NCBI GenBank assembly: GCA_030686995.1
Contig: CM060686.1
Location: forward strand, 71,142,319-71,206,318
Source of the DNA: Artemisia argyi
Lineage: Eukaryota; Streptophyta; Magnoliopsida; Asterales; Asteraceae
DNA: 64,000 nt
Direction of reading: 5' to 3'
Below the pieces are notes generated by a model. The model worked only from the letters and a program-made list of their open reading frames with translations, was not told the DNA's origin and did not search any database. Each line of letters opens with the position of its first letter. The first letter of the stretch is position 1. Made by a program: the position numbers and the translations under genes. Shown in pieces: positions 1-8,925 of the stretch.

Positions 1-163
1 AAGACCAATGCATATCCAATAATTTATATGTACGGACTTCAAGTCCCAGTAATCATGTCTCGTCACAAGAGACTTTAATCTTTCATTAGCTCTTTGCGTC
101 TTTACTTCTTTTGGCCATTCATTTATACATATGCACTTCCTGTAGATATGCTTCCATGATCCT
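1..163. other. Left flank of the SIRE-type insertion
   Basis: AT-rich non-coding sequence. Bases about 109-163 are repeated, with small changes, to the right of the element at about 9655-9735, so the target was already a tandem duplication when the retrotransposon entered. The last five bases (159-163, ATCCT) are the left copy of the target-site duplication. I see no gene here. Confidence 0.6.
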
Positions 164-644
164 TGTTGGGAATTCTGTGAAGTAAGAATTCTGCTGCTGT
201 TTCTGCTGAAAGGATTCTGCTGAAGAGTTGGTTTCTGCTGAAGCAGTGTATCTGCTGAAGACTAGTTTCAGTTTTATTAGTTTCTGCGGATATAGTATTT
301 CCGTATTTTATGTAATGTAGTTTGGATATGCATGAGTTTATTTAGGAAGTGATAATGCATATCTTTTAGAAGTTTTAGAATATACGTTTCTTGTGAAACG
401 GTTTAGGGTTCCTTGAGTATAAAAGGAACACACGGTTTATGTATTGAATAACTTTTAGAAAATTCTTAATATTATTAAAAGATCCATAGAGGATCAAGAG
501 TTCTTAGTATCAAGCTTATGTTTTGTTCCCGCTTTATAAATACAAGTTGCAGAGATTGTCTATTAGTGTGTTATTGATTACAGTGACATTACTAACGATT
601 CTAGAGTGCTCAAGAAGATCTATCAAGGTCTATATAGCTCAACA
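164..644 (+). repeat. 5' LTR of SIRE-type element
   Basis: A 481-bp LTR, TGTTGGG to AACA. It contains repeated TTCTGCTGAAG-type motifs near its start (about 190-260), a TATA box (TATAAAA, 418-424) that should drive element transcription, and the R/U5 region after it. It is followed directly by the primer-binding site. Confidence 0.95.
418..424 (+). promoter_or_regulatory. LTR TATA box
   Basis: TATAAAAGG context inside the 5' LTR, 306 bp before the gag ATG at 729. The identical box is at 9393-9399 in the 3' LTR. Transcription is expected to start about 30 bp downstream. Confidence 0.7.
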
Positions 645-646
645 AG

Positions 647-659
647 TGGTATCAGAGCC
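647..659 (+). other. Primer-binding site, initiator-Met tRNA
   Basis: TGGTATCAGAGCC lies two bases after the LTR end. This is the standard plant copia complement of the 3' end of initiator-methionine tRNA, used to prime minus-strand cDNA. Confidence 0.95.
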
Positions 660-728
660 TCGAGAGAGTCTCTGCCATACTAAGAAACACAAATCTTACA
701 CCTTTACAATCCAAACAAATCAACAAAC

Positions 729-1919
729 ATGCCTGGATCGGATGATGATGTAGATACAACCCAGAACATTAACACCACTTCTCTTCAACAACTCAATCTC
801 TCCAACAGTAATGCTAAGTTTCCATACTTGAAGAATGCAGAAGATTATCATCTGTGGTCCATGAAGATGCAGAACTGGATCACAAACATTGATTGGAATC
901 TGTGGGAGGTTGTTAAGAAAGGGAATAGTCTGAAGAAGCATGTTACAGATGCTGATGGAGTTGTTACTATAGTAGGACCCAAAACTGCTGAAGAGATTCT
1001 GGCTGTGCAGAGGGAGAGTAAAGTCAGAACTATTTTGCTCCAAGCTATACTAGATGACCATATGGGTGACTTCCATTTTATGGAGGATGCCAAGGACATT
1101 TGGATGGCTATAAAAGCAAGATTTGGTGGGAATGAGGAATCAAGAAGGCTGCAGAAGTCTATGTTGAAGCAAAAGTTCCAAGAATTTCAGATATCTGAAG
1201 AAGAGGGAATTCATAAGGGTTATGACAGGTTTCATCGAATATTGAGTCAACTTAATCAGTTGAAGGCTAGACCCGACAATGAAGACTGCAATTCTAAGTT
1301 TCTGAGATCTCTGCCGCCATCTTGGTTACAAGTTTGTATTGCTCTCAAGACCAAAGGTGGGTTGGACATGATGTCTTTTGATGACCTCTACAATAGGCTT
1401 AAATCACTTGAGCCTGGTGTTAGAAGTCCCATACGTCCATCCACTCATTTTGCATTTGTTGGTGCCTCTACTAAACCTGTGCATCAAGCCTCAAGTTCAT
1501 ATTCATCAGGAGCATCTTCTCAAACTTATAATCAAACTGCTCCTAAATCAAGATCAAGTAGTGTGTTGGAAGATCTTATTCATTCATTTGTGGCTGAATA
1601 TGAACCTCAACAGTTTATTGCTTATGAGGATTTTGAACAGGTAGATCCATTGGAAATGGAGGAGATGCACTTGAAATGGGAGCTAGCAATGATCTCAATG
1701 AACATAAGAAGGTTTGAAGCCAAGTCTGGAAGAAAGTTTGGTTTAATGGAAAAGAAGCAGCAAAGTTTGATAGAAGGAAGGTTAAATGCTACACTTGTGG
1801 TCAAGTGGGACATTTTTCAAGAGAATGTAAAGAAAGAAAGGCTGGAGATGAAGTTAGATATGGCTCTTATCCATTGGAAGCAGGGAATAACAAGACTGTA
1901 CCTTCAAAGGCAATGGTGA
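729..1919 (+). CDS. gag: Gag, N-terminal part (capsid-like UBN2 domain), frameshifted
   Basis: This encodes the N-terminal Gag that packages element RNA in cytoplasmic virus-like particles. The ATG at 729 is the first in-frame start after the primer site. Residues about 35-50 hold the YHLWSMKMQNW motif, and about 115-210 hold the DIWMAIKARFGG...LNQLKA pattern of copia Gag (DUF4219/UBN2). About residue 338, near base 1742, the frame is lost: in the next frame the protein continues through a zinc knuckle, and the context fits loss of one T from a short T run. Residues from there to the stop at 1919 are therefore out of frame and not real Gag. The remainder of Gag is in the overlapping 1746-3460 frame. 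Confidence 0.9.
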   Translation: MPGSDDDVDTTQNINTTSLQQLNLSNSNAKFPYLKNAEDYHLWSMKMQNWITNIDWNLWEVVKKGNSLKKHVTDADGVVTIVGPKTAEEILAVQRESKVRTILLQAILDDHMGDFHFMEDAKDIWMAIKARFGGNEESRRLQKSMLKQKFQEFQISEEEGIHKGYDRFHRILSQLNQLKARPDNEDCNSKFLRSLPPSWLQVCIALKTKGGLDMMSFDDLYNRLKSLEPGVRSPIRPSTHFAFVGASTKPVHQASSSYSSGASSQTYNQTAPKSRSSSVLEDLIHSFVAEYEPQQFIAYEDFEQVDPLEMEEMHLKWELAMISMNIRRFEAKSGRKFGLMEKKQQSLIEGRLNATLVVKWDIFQENVKKERLEMKLDMALIHWKQGITRLYLQRQW

Positions 1920-3460
1920 CTCTGGATCACCAAATTGATTGGGCTGATCATGAACCTGCTGGAGAGGAAGCTTCTACTTCTTCACAAGTGAATCTGCTGG
2001 CATTCACACCTTCAGAAGACAAGAAGGAGCAAGTCTCCTTGATAGGAATCTCTCAGGTAACCAACTGTGTGTTTGGATGTAGTGTAAGATACAATGAGCT
2101 TAAACAAGAATTTGATGAATTGAAACCAAAATACAATGAGTGTTATGTTGAAGTAGAGTCTTATAAAATGGCTTTAAAAACATTAGAGAAACAAAAAGTA
2201 TGGTTTCAAAAGAATCAAGTTAAATATGATGAAAAAGTAAGAGTTCTAGAAAGTGATTTAGAGGTTGCTAAAATAGAATTAAAACGTACTGAAAAAGAGA
2301 AGTTTGATTTAGAAAAAGAAAAACAAGAGTTACAAGCTAAATTAGATAAAGAGATAGCTGGTCGTATGAAATGGCAGGAAGGGGCATCTAATCTGAGTAA
2401 ATTAATTGATGGTCGCCAATCTGTTAGGTCTAGAAAGGCATTAGGATATGAGAAGTATATTGACCCTGAAGAGCTAACCTATCCTGATATGTCTAGTGTT
2501 TTTGACCCTGAACCAGCCTTAGCTTATCAAACACCTGTTAAATATGTTAAGGAAGGGGGAATGAATGCTGTGCCTGGACCTATAAGAGGGGAACACATGC
2601 CTATAGACTTGTCCAAACCTGTTGACTTTGATGGATCACATCATTTATATGGCAAAAAGTCAACTGACTTACAAGACCCTATTGTGAAATCTAATGACTT
2701 TGTCTCTTGTTGTAACAGTGACAAGTCTTCTGATGAAGGGTCTACCTCATTTGCTAGCTGTGATTCAAGTGAGAAGTCAGACCTGCCCAAGACCATGCCC
2801 AAGACCACTCCCAAAACCATACCAAAGACATCACCCAAGACTCCTCACAAGCCTTCTAGAGTTGCTGCTGATAACAAGACAGTTTCTACTGAAGACTTGT
2901 TTTTAAATTCTTTGCATAATAATACTTTTGGCTTTGTTAAAAACAATTCTGTTTGTCGTGGTGATTTGAATACTTTTTCATGTTATGGAAATTCTTTTGG
3001 TTTGAATAAATCTTCTAAAAGGAAGAAGTGTTTTGTGTGTGGAAGTAAATATCACTTGATTAAGGATTGTACATATCATGAGCAAAGAATGGGTGCATGT
3101 GGTAGTCAAAGAAAAACTAGGCAAATGTGGAAGAATGTTAGTGAAATACCATCTTTTGTTCCACATCAGCAGAAACCTAATTCTGCTGAATCTCATTTTT
3201 CATGGAGAAGAACCAGTAATAGATCATATGTTCGACCCACTAGTTCTTTCTTTTATAATGGTTATTGGCCTAATCACTTTGACTCAATGTATAATGGTGG
3301 TGGGAAATGGAATACTGCTGTGAAGCCCTCAGCAGGTTGTTCTTGGACTAAGAAGGGACCTAATATGTATTACAGGCCCAAGAACAATGGTGGATCTAAA
3401 ACATCTACATGGCCTATTACTCATGATCCACAAGGCAGGCTCAAGTCAGCAATGACTTGA
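1746..3460 (+). CDS. gag: Gag, C-terminal part: two zinc knuckles and coiled coil
   Basis: This is the continuation of Gag after the frameshift near 1742; an ATG-initiated reading frame begins only at 1805. A perfect CX2CX4HX4C zinc knuckle lies at 1787-1828 (CYTCGQVGHFSREC) and a second at 3029-3070 (CFVCGSKYHLIKDC). Both are RNA-binding nucleocapsid motifs. Between them is a long charged coiled coil (about 2090-2400) ending in a conserved LGY motif, then an acidic/serine stretch and a run of PKTx repeats (2783-2851). The frame ends at TGA 3458-3460, where copia Gag normally has Trp-Val-Pro-Lys; the next in-frame stop, TAA at 3476-3478, is probably the original Gag end. Confidence 0.88.
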
Positions 3461-3478
3461 GTCTCCAATGTGTACTAA

Positions 3479-3504
3479 TTTTGTATATTTTGTTGTTGTT
3501 GTAG
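3479..3504 (+). promoter_or_regulatory. Possible 3' splice acceptor or recoding site between gag and pol
   Basis: TACTAAT (3473-3479) is followed by a T/G-rich run and TTGTTGTAG ending at 3504. The TAG is in frame with pol, and the pol frame opens immediately after it. Branch-point-like sequence, T-rich tract and AG resemble a plant intron acceptor. Stop-codon readthrough is the alternative. The same arrangement is seen at about 42865-42885 in copia-4. Confidence 0.4.
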
Positions 3505-5724
3505 GAACATCCTTTGAAAAGTACTGAAGTTGGTATTGTTGATAGTGGTTGTTCTAGAAGTATGTCAGGGAACAAGGATAAGATGCATGACTTTGAGCCT
3601 ATTGAAGGAGGAGGCACTGTAACCTTTGGTGGTGGAGATGGCAAAATTACAGGGAAAGGAACCATTAAGACACCCTTGTTAGATTTTGAAAATGTTTACT
3701 ATGTGAAGGAACTGGAGCACTTTAATCTAATCTCAGTATCACAAATTTGTGACACTAAGCATAAGGTTTTCTTCTCTGAAGATGAGTGTCTTGTACTTTC
3801 CAAGGACTTCAAACTCCCAGATGACACTACTGTATTGCTGAGAGTTCCTAGAACCTTCAACTTATACACATTCAATCTGAATGATGTTCAGCCTGAAGGT
3901 GATCTAACATGTTTGGTAGCCAAAGCTTCCCTGGATGAATCTAATAAATGGCATAGAAGAATGGCGCATGTGAATTACAAGACCATCAACAAGTTATCCA
4001 AACTTGGTCTTGTTAAGGGCCTTCCTTCTAAACTCTTCACCAATGAACACAATTGTATTGCTTGCAACAAGGGAAAGCAACACAGAGCCTCTTACAAAAT
4101 AGTCCAAGCAGTGAGCACCATTTCAGAACCTCTTCAATTGCTGCACATGGATCTCTTTGGTCCAATCCCCATTAGAAGTATTGATCACAAGTACTTCTGC
4201 CTAGTTATCACAGATGATTATAGCAGGTTTTGCTGGGTATTCTTTCTCAAAACTAAAGATGAAACAACTCCAATTCTGAAAGACTTCATAATCTTAGTTG
4301 AGAACCAGCTGAATAAAAAGGTGAAAGGAATTAGGTGTGACAATGGTACAGAATTCAAAAATGTTGTCTTCATAGAATTCTGTATGTCTAAAGGGATTAG
4401 AAGGGACTATAGTACTCCAAGAACTCCACAACAAAATGGGGTTGCTGAAAGGAAACATAGAACCCTCATTGAGGCAGCAAGATCAATGCTTGCAGACTCT
4501 AAACTACCCACCATGTTTTGGACTGAAGCAGTCAGTACTGCATGTCATGTCTTGAACAGGGTATCCATCACTAGACTTCATGTCAAGACACCTTATGAAC
4601 TTCTCACTGGGAAAGTTCCACACATACATTACCTTAAGCCTTTTGGATGCAAGGTGACTATTCTGAATACTGCTGATATACTGGGTAAATTTGATGGGAA
4701 AGCTGATGAGGGATATATAGTTGGGTATTTAGCTCATAGCAAGGCCTATAGGGTTTATAATCTGAATGCTATAAAGATTGGAGAGACCCTTAATCTGAGA
4801 TTTCTTGAAGATCAGCCTAATATTCAGGGACAAGGCCATTCTTGGTATTTTGACCTAGACTATTTGACTCACTATTTGGGTTATACTAGGCATGCTTCTA
4901 ATCCTGATGCAGGTACCAAAGATTCAAGTTCTAACCCTACAGGTTCCATGGATGATGACTCAGAATGTGAGTCTGAGCCAGAAGAGAATACCTTTGTTGT
5001 ACCATCTTTTCCACCTAACCATTTTGTAGGTAATCACTCTGCTGCTGAACAAGTTGATGAGTCACATTATGCAGAAGATCTTGCAAGATTGCAGAAGCAG
5101 GAACATGCTGCTACTAAGGAAGCTCAGAAACTCAATGACAAGGTTACACAAGAGACTGAAGCTATCCTACAACAGTCAGCACAAGCAGTCAGTGGAAACA
5201 AGGATACTGCTGAAGGCACACCTATTCCCACTGATAGTGTCAAAGATGCTGATTCTGCTGATGCTCACTCTCCCATCTCTACTGAAGTCTCTGCAGATTT
5301 TGATAAGCCCTTTACCAGATTTCCAAGTCCTTCTGATCTTGGAAATTATCAACCAAAGCCTGGCTTGTTTAACTCAGCTTCATATGATACTGAGTTTGGG
5401 CCTACACTCACCAACATTGATGCCAACATTGATGTTCCACCTACAACTACCAAAAGGATTCACAATGCTCATCCCCTATCAAAGATTATTGGTGATCCTA
5501 AAGACCCTGTTCGAACTAGAAGCACTGTCAAGAATACAAAATATGGAGAAGTTGCTTTTATCTCTTATGTCTACAATCAAAAGAGGAACAATCACACTGA
5601 GAAACATTTGGTTAAAGTGGTCAAAATTCACACAGATGAAAATGATGCAGATTTGTTAACCAAGGCATTTGATGGACCAAGGTTTCAATATTTGGTGGTC
5701 CATATTGGAATGCTAAACCCTTAA
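3505..5724 (+). CDS. pol: Pol fragment: protease-integrase, with RT deleted in frame
   Basis: The polyprotein opens right after TAG 3502-3504 with no ATG; a TTG at 3514 is just a sense codon. The retropepsin core IVDSGCS lies at about 3535-3555, and LISVSQICD follows. The GAG_pre-integrase domain (WHRRMAHVN at about 3949, then CIACNKGKQH) precedes a full-looking DDE integrase: HMDLFGP at about 4144, RCDNGTEF at about 4334 and NGVAERKHRTL at about 4435. After a variable linker with Ala/Glu-rich stretch and the copia RT entry sequence (DPKDPVRTRS, about 5497), the frame jumps near 5590-5605 straight into the last RNase H residues (KIHTDENDADLLTKAFDG) and ends normally. The whole RT (YVDD) and most of RNase H, several hundred residues, are therefore missing without a frameshift. 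Confidence 0.92.
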   Translation, partial: EHPLKSTEVGIVDSGCSRSMSGNKDKMHDFEPIEGGGTVTFGGGDGKITGKGTIKTPLLDFENVYYVKELEHFNLISVSQICDTKHKVFFSEDECLVLSKDFKLPDDTTVLLRVPRTFNLYTFNLNDVQPEGDLTCLVAKASLDESNKWHRRMAHVNYKTINKLSKLGLVKGLPSKLFTNEHNCIACNKGKQHRASYKIVQAVSTISEPLQLLHMDLFGPIPIRSIDHKYFCLVITDDYSRFCWVFFLKTKDETTPILKDFIILVENQLNKKVKGIRCDNGTEFKNVVFIEFCMSKGIRRDYSTPRTPQQNGVAERKHRTLIEAARSMLADSKLPTMFWTEAVSTACHVLNRVSITRLHVKTPYELLTGKVPHIHYLKPFGCKVTILNTADILGKFDGKADEGYIVGYLAHSKAYRVYNLNAIKIGETLNLRFLEDQPNIQGQGHSWYFDLDYLTHYLGYTRHASNPDAGTKDSSSNPTGSMDDDSECESEPEENTFVVPSFPPNHFVGNHSAAEQVDESHYAEDLARLQKQEHAATKEAQKLNDKVTQETEAILQQSAQAVSGNKDTAEGTPIPTDSVKDADSADAHSPISTEVSADFDKPFTRFPSPSDLGNYQPKPGLFNSASYDTEFGPTLTNIDANIDVPPTTTKRIHNAHPLSKIIGDPKDPVRTRSTVKNTKYGEVAFISYVYNQKRNNHTEKHLVKVVKIHTDENDADLLTKAFDGPRFQYLVVHIGMLNP

Positions 5725-5734
5725 CTGCAAAGTT

Positions 5735-5781
5735 TAAGGGGAGGCATAAGCCTCAGGGGAGGCATATGCCTCCGGGGAGGA
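5735..5781 (+). repeat. Post-pol purine repeats with a 16-bp palindrome
   Basis: Three AGGGGAGG-type purine blocks follow the pol stop within 50 bp. One pair encloses a perfect 16-bp palindrome, GGAGGCATATGCCTCC, at 5758-5773. Internal polypurine tracts here could act as secondary plus-strand primers in reverse transcription; that role is inferred. Confidence 0.6.
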
Positions 5782-6299
5782 TGATGACTGTAAACTTTGT
5801 ATTAGTTTGTATATTATCTCTGATTTTGTAACACTAACCCTCTAACAGTTATGCAAGTTGTTTGGTGTATTTGCTTGTTTGTTGTTTGTTTTGCAGATGT
5901 TCTGAGAATGAAAGTCCCATGATAAATGTTACCAAGAGCTAGAGTCAAAGGAATGTGGTCAATATGCTGAACATGGTTTCTACTGATCAATTGAAACATG
6001 CTGAAGGTCTTATACAATGGATAAATTCAAATAAGATCTTTTCATTCATTCATAGAAACAAGTTACAGCTTACATTCAATGTTACAATTGAGATACAATG
6101 ACCATTCCTAAACTATTGGCTAATTCAGTACTACTAGCTTCTATCACTTATTACAAAATACTTGAGGCTATGACAAGTACAATGAAGAAGCTGAAGATGA
6201 AAATGTAAGAAGAAGAGAAGGAAGACTGGGAAGATGCTCATGAATTAAAGTCAAGAGAATACTCAAGAACTTTGCCTCATGGTTACATTCCTCAGTCAC
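5782..6299. other. Non-coding post-pol spacer of SIRE-type element
   Basis: About 520 bp between the pol terminal repeats and the antisense ORF. AT-rich with no convincing ORF or structured repeat. It is probably the 3' untranslated region of the gag-pol transcript and the 3' end region of the antisense ORF. Confidence 0.5.
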
Positions 6300-6749
6300 C
6301 TACTTCAGCTTCTCCTTTCCCTTACGTATGATCTCAGACTTCTTCCTCTGTCCAATATGTTCTTGATGTGGAAGACCAGGTCCTGGAGCAGGAAGATCCA
6401 ACACCAAATTTTGTGATGTTGGAAGAGATGGATCCCTAGTACTTGATCTTGGTTGGGATCTCTCTGGTGTTGAAGGAGGAAGAAAGGATGGATCTTCATG
6501 TTCTTCCTCTGAAGAGTCTTCATCAGAGGTATAGATGAAGGGAGAGACAAGCTCTCTCTCAACAGGATTGGGTACATTGCTTGGTTCACCCTTCAAATGA
6601 GCATTCCACTGTTTTTCTTGTGCATCCCATCGGTTCTCCAATGCTCTTTCAAAGTCAGAACCTTCAAAACCCCATGGATATGGTGGTATATCTTCTTCTG
6701 ATGATGGAGAAGAGGAATTTGGATCTGAGGTTTCTGGGTGTGAAGACAT
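6300..6749 (-). CDS. Antisense 149-aa acidic ORF inside the retrotransposon, function unknown
   Basis: An intact ORF on the strand opposite gag-pol. The protein is Ser/Pro/Glu-rich and acidic through its first two thirds (runs such as SSPSSEED and SDEDSSEEEHED), with a short aromatic block PYPWGFEG near residue 25 and a basic C-terminus (RKKSEIIRKGKEKLK). There is no membrane segment or signal peptide. Upstream on this strand is a plausible plant leader with CAAACCCTAATTATT, and a TTATTTAA TATA-like box about 95 bp before the ATG. I do not recognise the family. Extra antisense ORFs are known in some long plant LTR elements, which makes a real gene possible. A chance frame in a biased region is the alternative. 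Confidence 0.5.
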   Translation of the reverse strand: MSSHPETSDPNSSSPSSEEDIPPYPWGFEGSDFERALENRWDAQEKQWNAHLKGEPSNVPNPVERELVSPFIYTSDEDSSEEEHEDPSFLPPSTPERSQPRSSTRDPSLPTSQNLVLDLPAPGPGLPHQEHIGQRKKSEIIRKGKEKLK

Positions 6750-7183
6750 GATTTGAATGGAGAATTGGGGTTAATAATAATTAGGGTTTGAAAGACAATT
6801 TGGGGAAAATTGATGAATGAGATGTGTTATCTGAGGTGATTAAATAAGCCAATTTTAGGAGTTACGATATTTAATGCGAGTTGGGTGGCACAGTAAAACC
6901 AAGATATTGACTGAAGATATTTTTACCTTTGGTTGATTCTGCTGATGATTGACTATGCTTCAGCAGATTTGACCTTCATTTTTGCTGAAGGGAAAATTTT
7001 CAAATTAGAAGTTTTGTCAGACTTGGTCAATAAGTTGTTCCGATATTTTTGACCACGATTGGGGAACTTCCAAATTTAACTCACTCTGCATATCTTTTCG
7101 AATCAAAATTATTTGCTTATCACTCCAAATAAACCCATTATTCTCTGGAGTAATTCATAACCATCTCACACAAATTCAGTCAA
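6750..7183. other. Divergent spacer between antisense ORF and env-like ORF
   Basis: 430 bp of AT-rich DNA separating two divergently oriented reading frames (149-aa ORF leftward, env-like ORF rightward). It includes a TTCTGCTGA-type repeat also present in the LTR (about 6930-6990). It could act as a bidirectional promoter; only its position supports that. Confidence 0.35.
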
Positions 7184-7495
7184 ATGGCTCGACTTGAATT
7201 GAAGGGCGATCATAACAAATATGCTATTCTGAAAACAAAGAAGGGACATGAAGAATTTGATTTGATGGTGGAGTTTCTACAAAGGTCGAAGATTCATTAT
7301 GCTTTGACTTATTGTCCCAATTTGGTGTGTGAATCCCTGGTGAAGCAATTTTGGGCATCTGCTACTAAGAGATCTGCTACAGAGATTGTAGCTGAAATAG
7401 ATGGTGTAGAATATGTGGTGACAGAAGGGTTGATAAGGGCAAAGCTTCAGTTGGATGATGAAAATGGTGTGTATCATTCCAACAAGAGAAGTTGA
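7184..7495 (+). pseudogene. Env-like ORF3, N-terminal fragment
   Basis: The ATG at 7184 opens a protein with the pattern FDLMVEFLQRSKIHYALT...LVKQFWASA...VDGVEYVVTE...LRLDDENG. I recognise this as the start of the post-pol (env-like) ORF repeatedly found in Asteraceae SIRE-type elements, where it is often mis-annotated as a host protein. It breaks off after DDENGVYH: a deletion with frameshift near 7480-7495 removes the middle of the protein, and the next part continues in another frame. Its cellular role is not known; an envelope function is only a historical label. Confidence 0.7.
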
Positions 7496-8321
7496 AATTC
7501 AAGCTGCAAGAAACAAACAAATCAGGAAGGCTATGGATGAACAATATGCCTCTGCTGCACTTGAATCTTCTGAAGATTCTACTGATGAACAATTGGATAC
7601 TCCATCAGTGGATACTGATGCTGCAGAAGGTGATTCTGCTGAAGCAGCAGTTCATGATGCTATTTATGTTCCTGGAAGAAGAGGAAAGAGAATGGCTAAA
7701 GTAGGATCATCACATTCAAAACAAAGTCTAATTAATGTGAATGATTCTGATGCTTCATTTATAAGGGAAGGATCATCTGATGATTGGCCAGAAGGAACTA
7801 GAGTTGTTCTGGTGAGTTAGGAGTTAAGTAAAGATGGTCAAATCAATACCATTTACAGATTGGATAATACTTCCATATCCTTTGCATTTCTTCAGCAGAT
7901 TCTTCATCTTGTAAATTATCAAGATTTAGTCACTCTATATGAGTTGGTTATTAAGTATTATGCCACTCATACTCCTGAAGGTTCTGGATTGTATTTTTTG
8001 GGTGATCTTCAAGTGTTGTTTGATTCTTCTACTCCTACTGGTGCAAGTTATGATATCTGGAAGAACAATCAGAAATGGAAAGTTCAGAGTTGGAAGTTCT
8101 ATCCTATGTCTTATGTTCATGTGCTGGAAACTACCACTGGTCTGAGGATTATCATGGATATTACTAACAAATATCCTCTGAAGGTATCTTTGATGGAGAA
8201 AATGTTACAACAGAAGTTGGAAATTCCTCCTGATCCAGTTGGTAATACAAGATTGTTTGCTGAATCTCTGGTGAAGGTTTTCAAACAAAGGATTAAGACT
8301 TCTAGAGCAGGATCTGAATAG
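7455..8321 (+). pseudogene. Env-like ORF3, C-terminal fragment with one premature stop
   Basis: A single reading frame interrupted once, by TAG at 7818-7820. The first part (meaningful from about 7490) is acidic and low in complexity with Ala/Glu/Asp/Ser. The second part, from about 7821, contains DLVTLYELVIKYY...GDLQVLFDSS...IWKNNQKWKVQSWKFY...KYPLKVSLMEKMLQQKL. That matches the conserved C-terminal block of the Asteraceae env-like ORF (LY-LV-YGD-LFE-W-Q-SW-YPL pattern). The loss of the centre and the stop show this copy is non-functional. Expected full-length versions are several times longer. Confidence 0.7.
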
Positions 8322-8354
8322 GGATATTATATTGTATATTTGTTTTAGTTTATT

Positions 8355-8357
<3 letters not shown>

Positions 8358-8395
<38 letters not shown>
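8358..8395 (+). repeat. A38 homopolymer
   Basis: Thirty-eight consecutive A residues shortly after the ORF3 stop (8319-8321). It may be an expanded A-rich tract or a fossil polyadenylation/recombination junction captured inside the element. Confidence 0.95.
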
Positions 8396-8397
<2 letters not shown>

Positions 8398-8464
8398 AAC
8401 ATGTTGTTGTATAGTATTTGTCTGCAGGTTTGGTTATCAACTTACCTGATGTTGACTATTCCAT

Positions 8465-8925
8465 CATAAAGTTGGCTAGTCCAAAGGGTACAGCTTTGGT
8501 AAAGACATGTCAAATCTGTTGATAGCTATAATGGTTTGCTCAAAACCATAGGGTTTTCAACTCACCCATGCTTTATTGCTGAGTAGTTGAAATGGTTGTC
8601 AATTAACCATGGATTTTTCCTTTATGGATTCTGAATAATTGGCTAGCCCACATGTATATGGCTTGTGGTAAAGGCAGTGGAAAACCATATTTGGTAATCA
8701 GTTAACCAAGATGATTTTCATCAAAATAATTGGCTAGTCCTGAGCAAACGGCTACAGGTAAAGACATCTCAAATCCGTTTATAGCTGATGATTTGCTAAA
8801 AATCATGTGGTTATCAGTGTACCTTTGAACACTTGGCTACTCCAGTAGTGATGGCTATTGGTAAAGAGACATCAAATCCATTATTTTCAATGATTCACCT
8901 CTCACAGGAGTTAACACACCTGGAA
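8465..8925 (+). repeat. Degenerate tandem repeat block before the 3' LTR
   Basis: Four diverged units start at about 8471, 8640, 8730 and 8832, each built as TTGGCTAGTCC, a variable stretch, GGCT and GGTAAAGACAT-CAAATCC, with intervening AACCAT/ATCATGG motifs. Spacing is uneven (about 169, 90 and 102 bp). No ORF is maintained. It lies in the untranslated region upstream of the polypurine tract. Confidence 0.75.

Noticed and set aside
647..659. tRNA gene fragment
   Set aside because: The match is the 3'-end complement of a tRNA acting as primer site; there is no cloverleaf. The same holds for the other primer sites (15494, 17247, 36357, 40569, 54411, 58296).
1622..1813. Minus-strand frames opposite gag of the SIRE-type element (also 720-1099, 2641-2838, 2978-3196)
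   Set aside because: Shadows of the coding strand with no independent signals.
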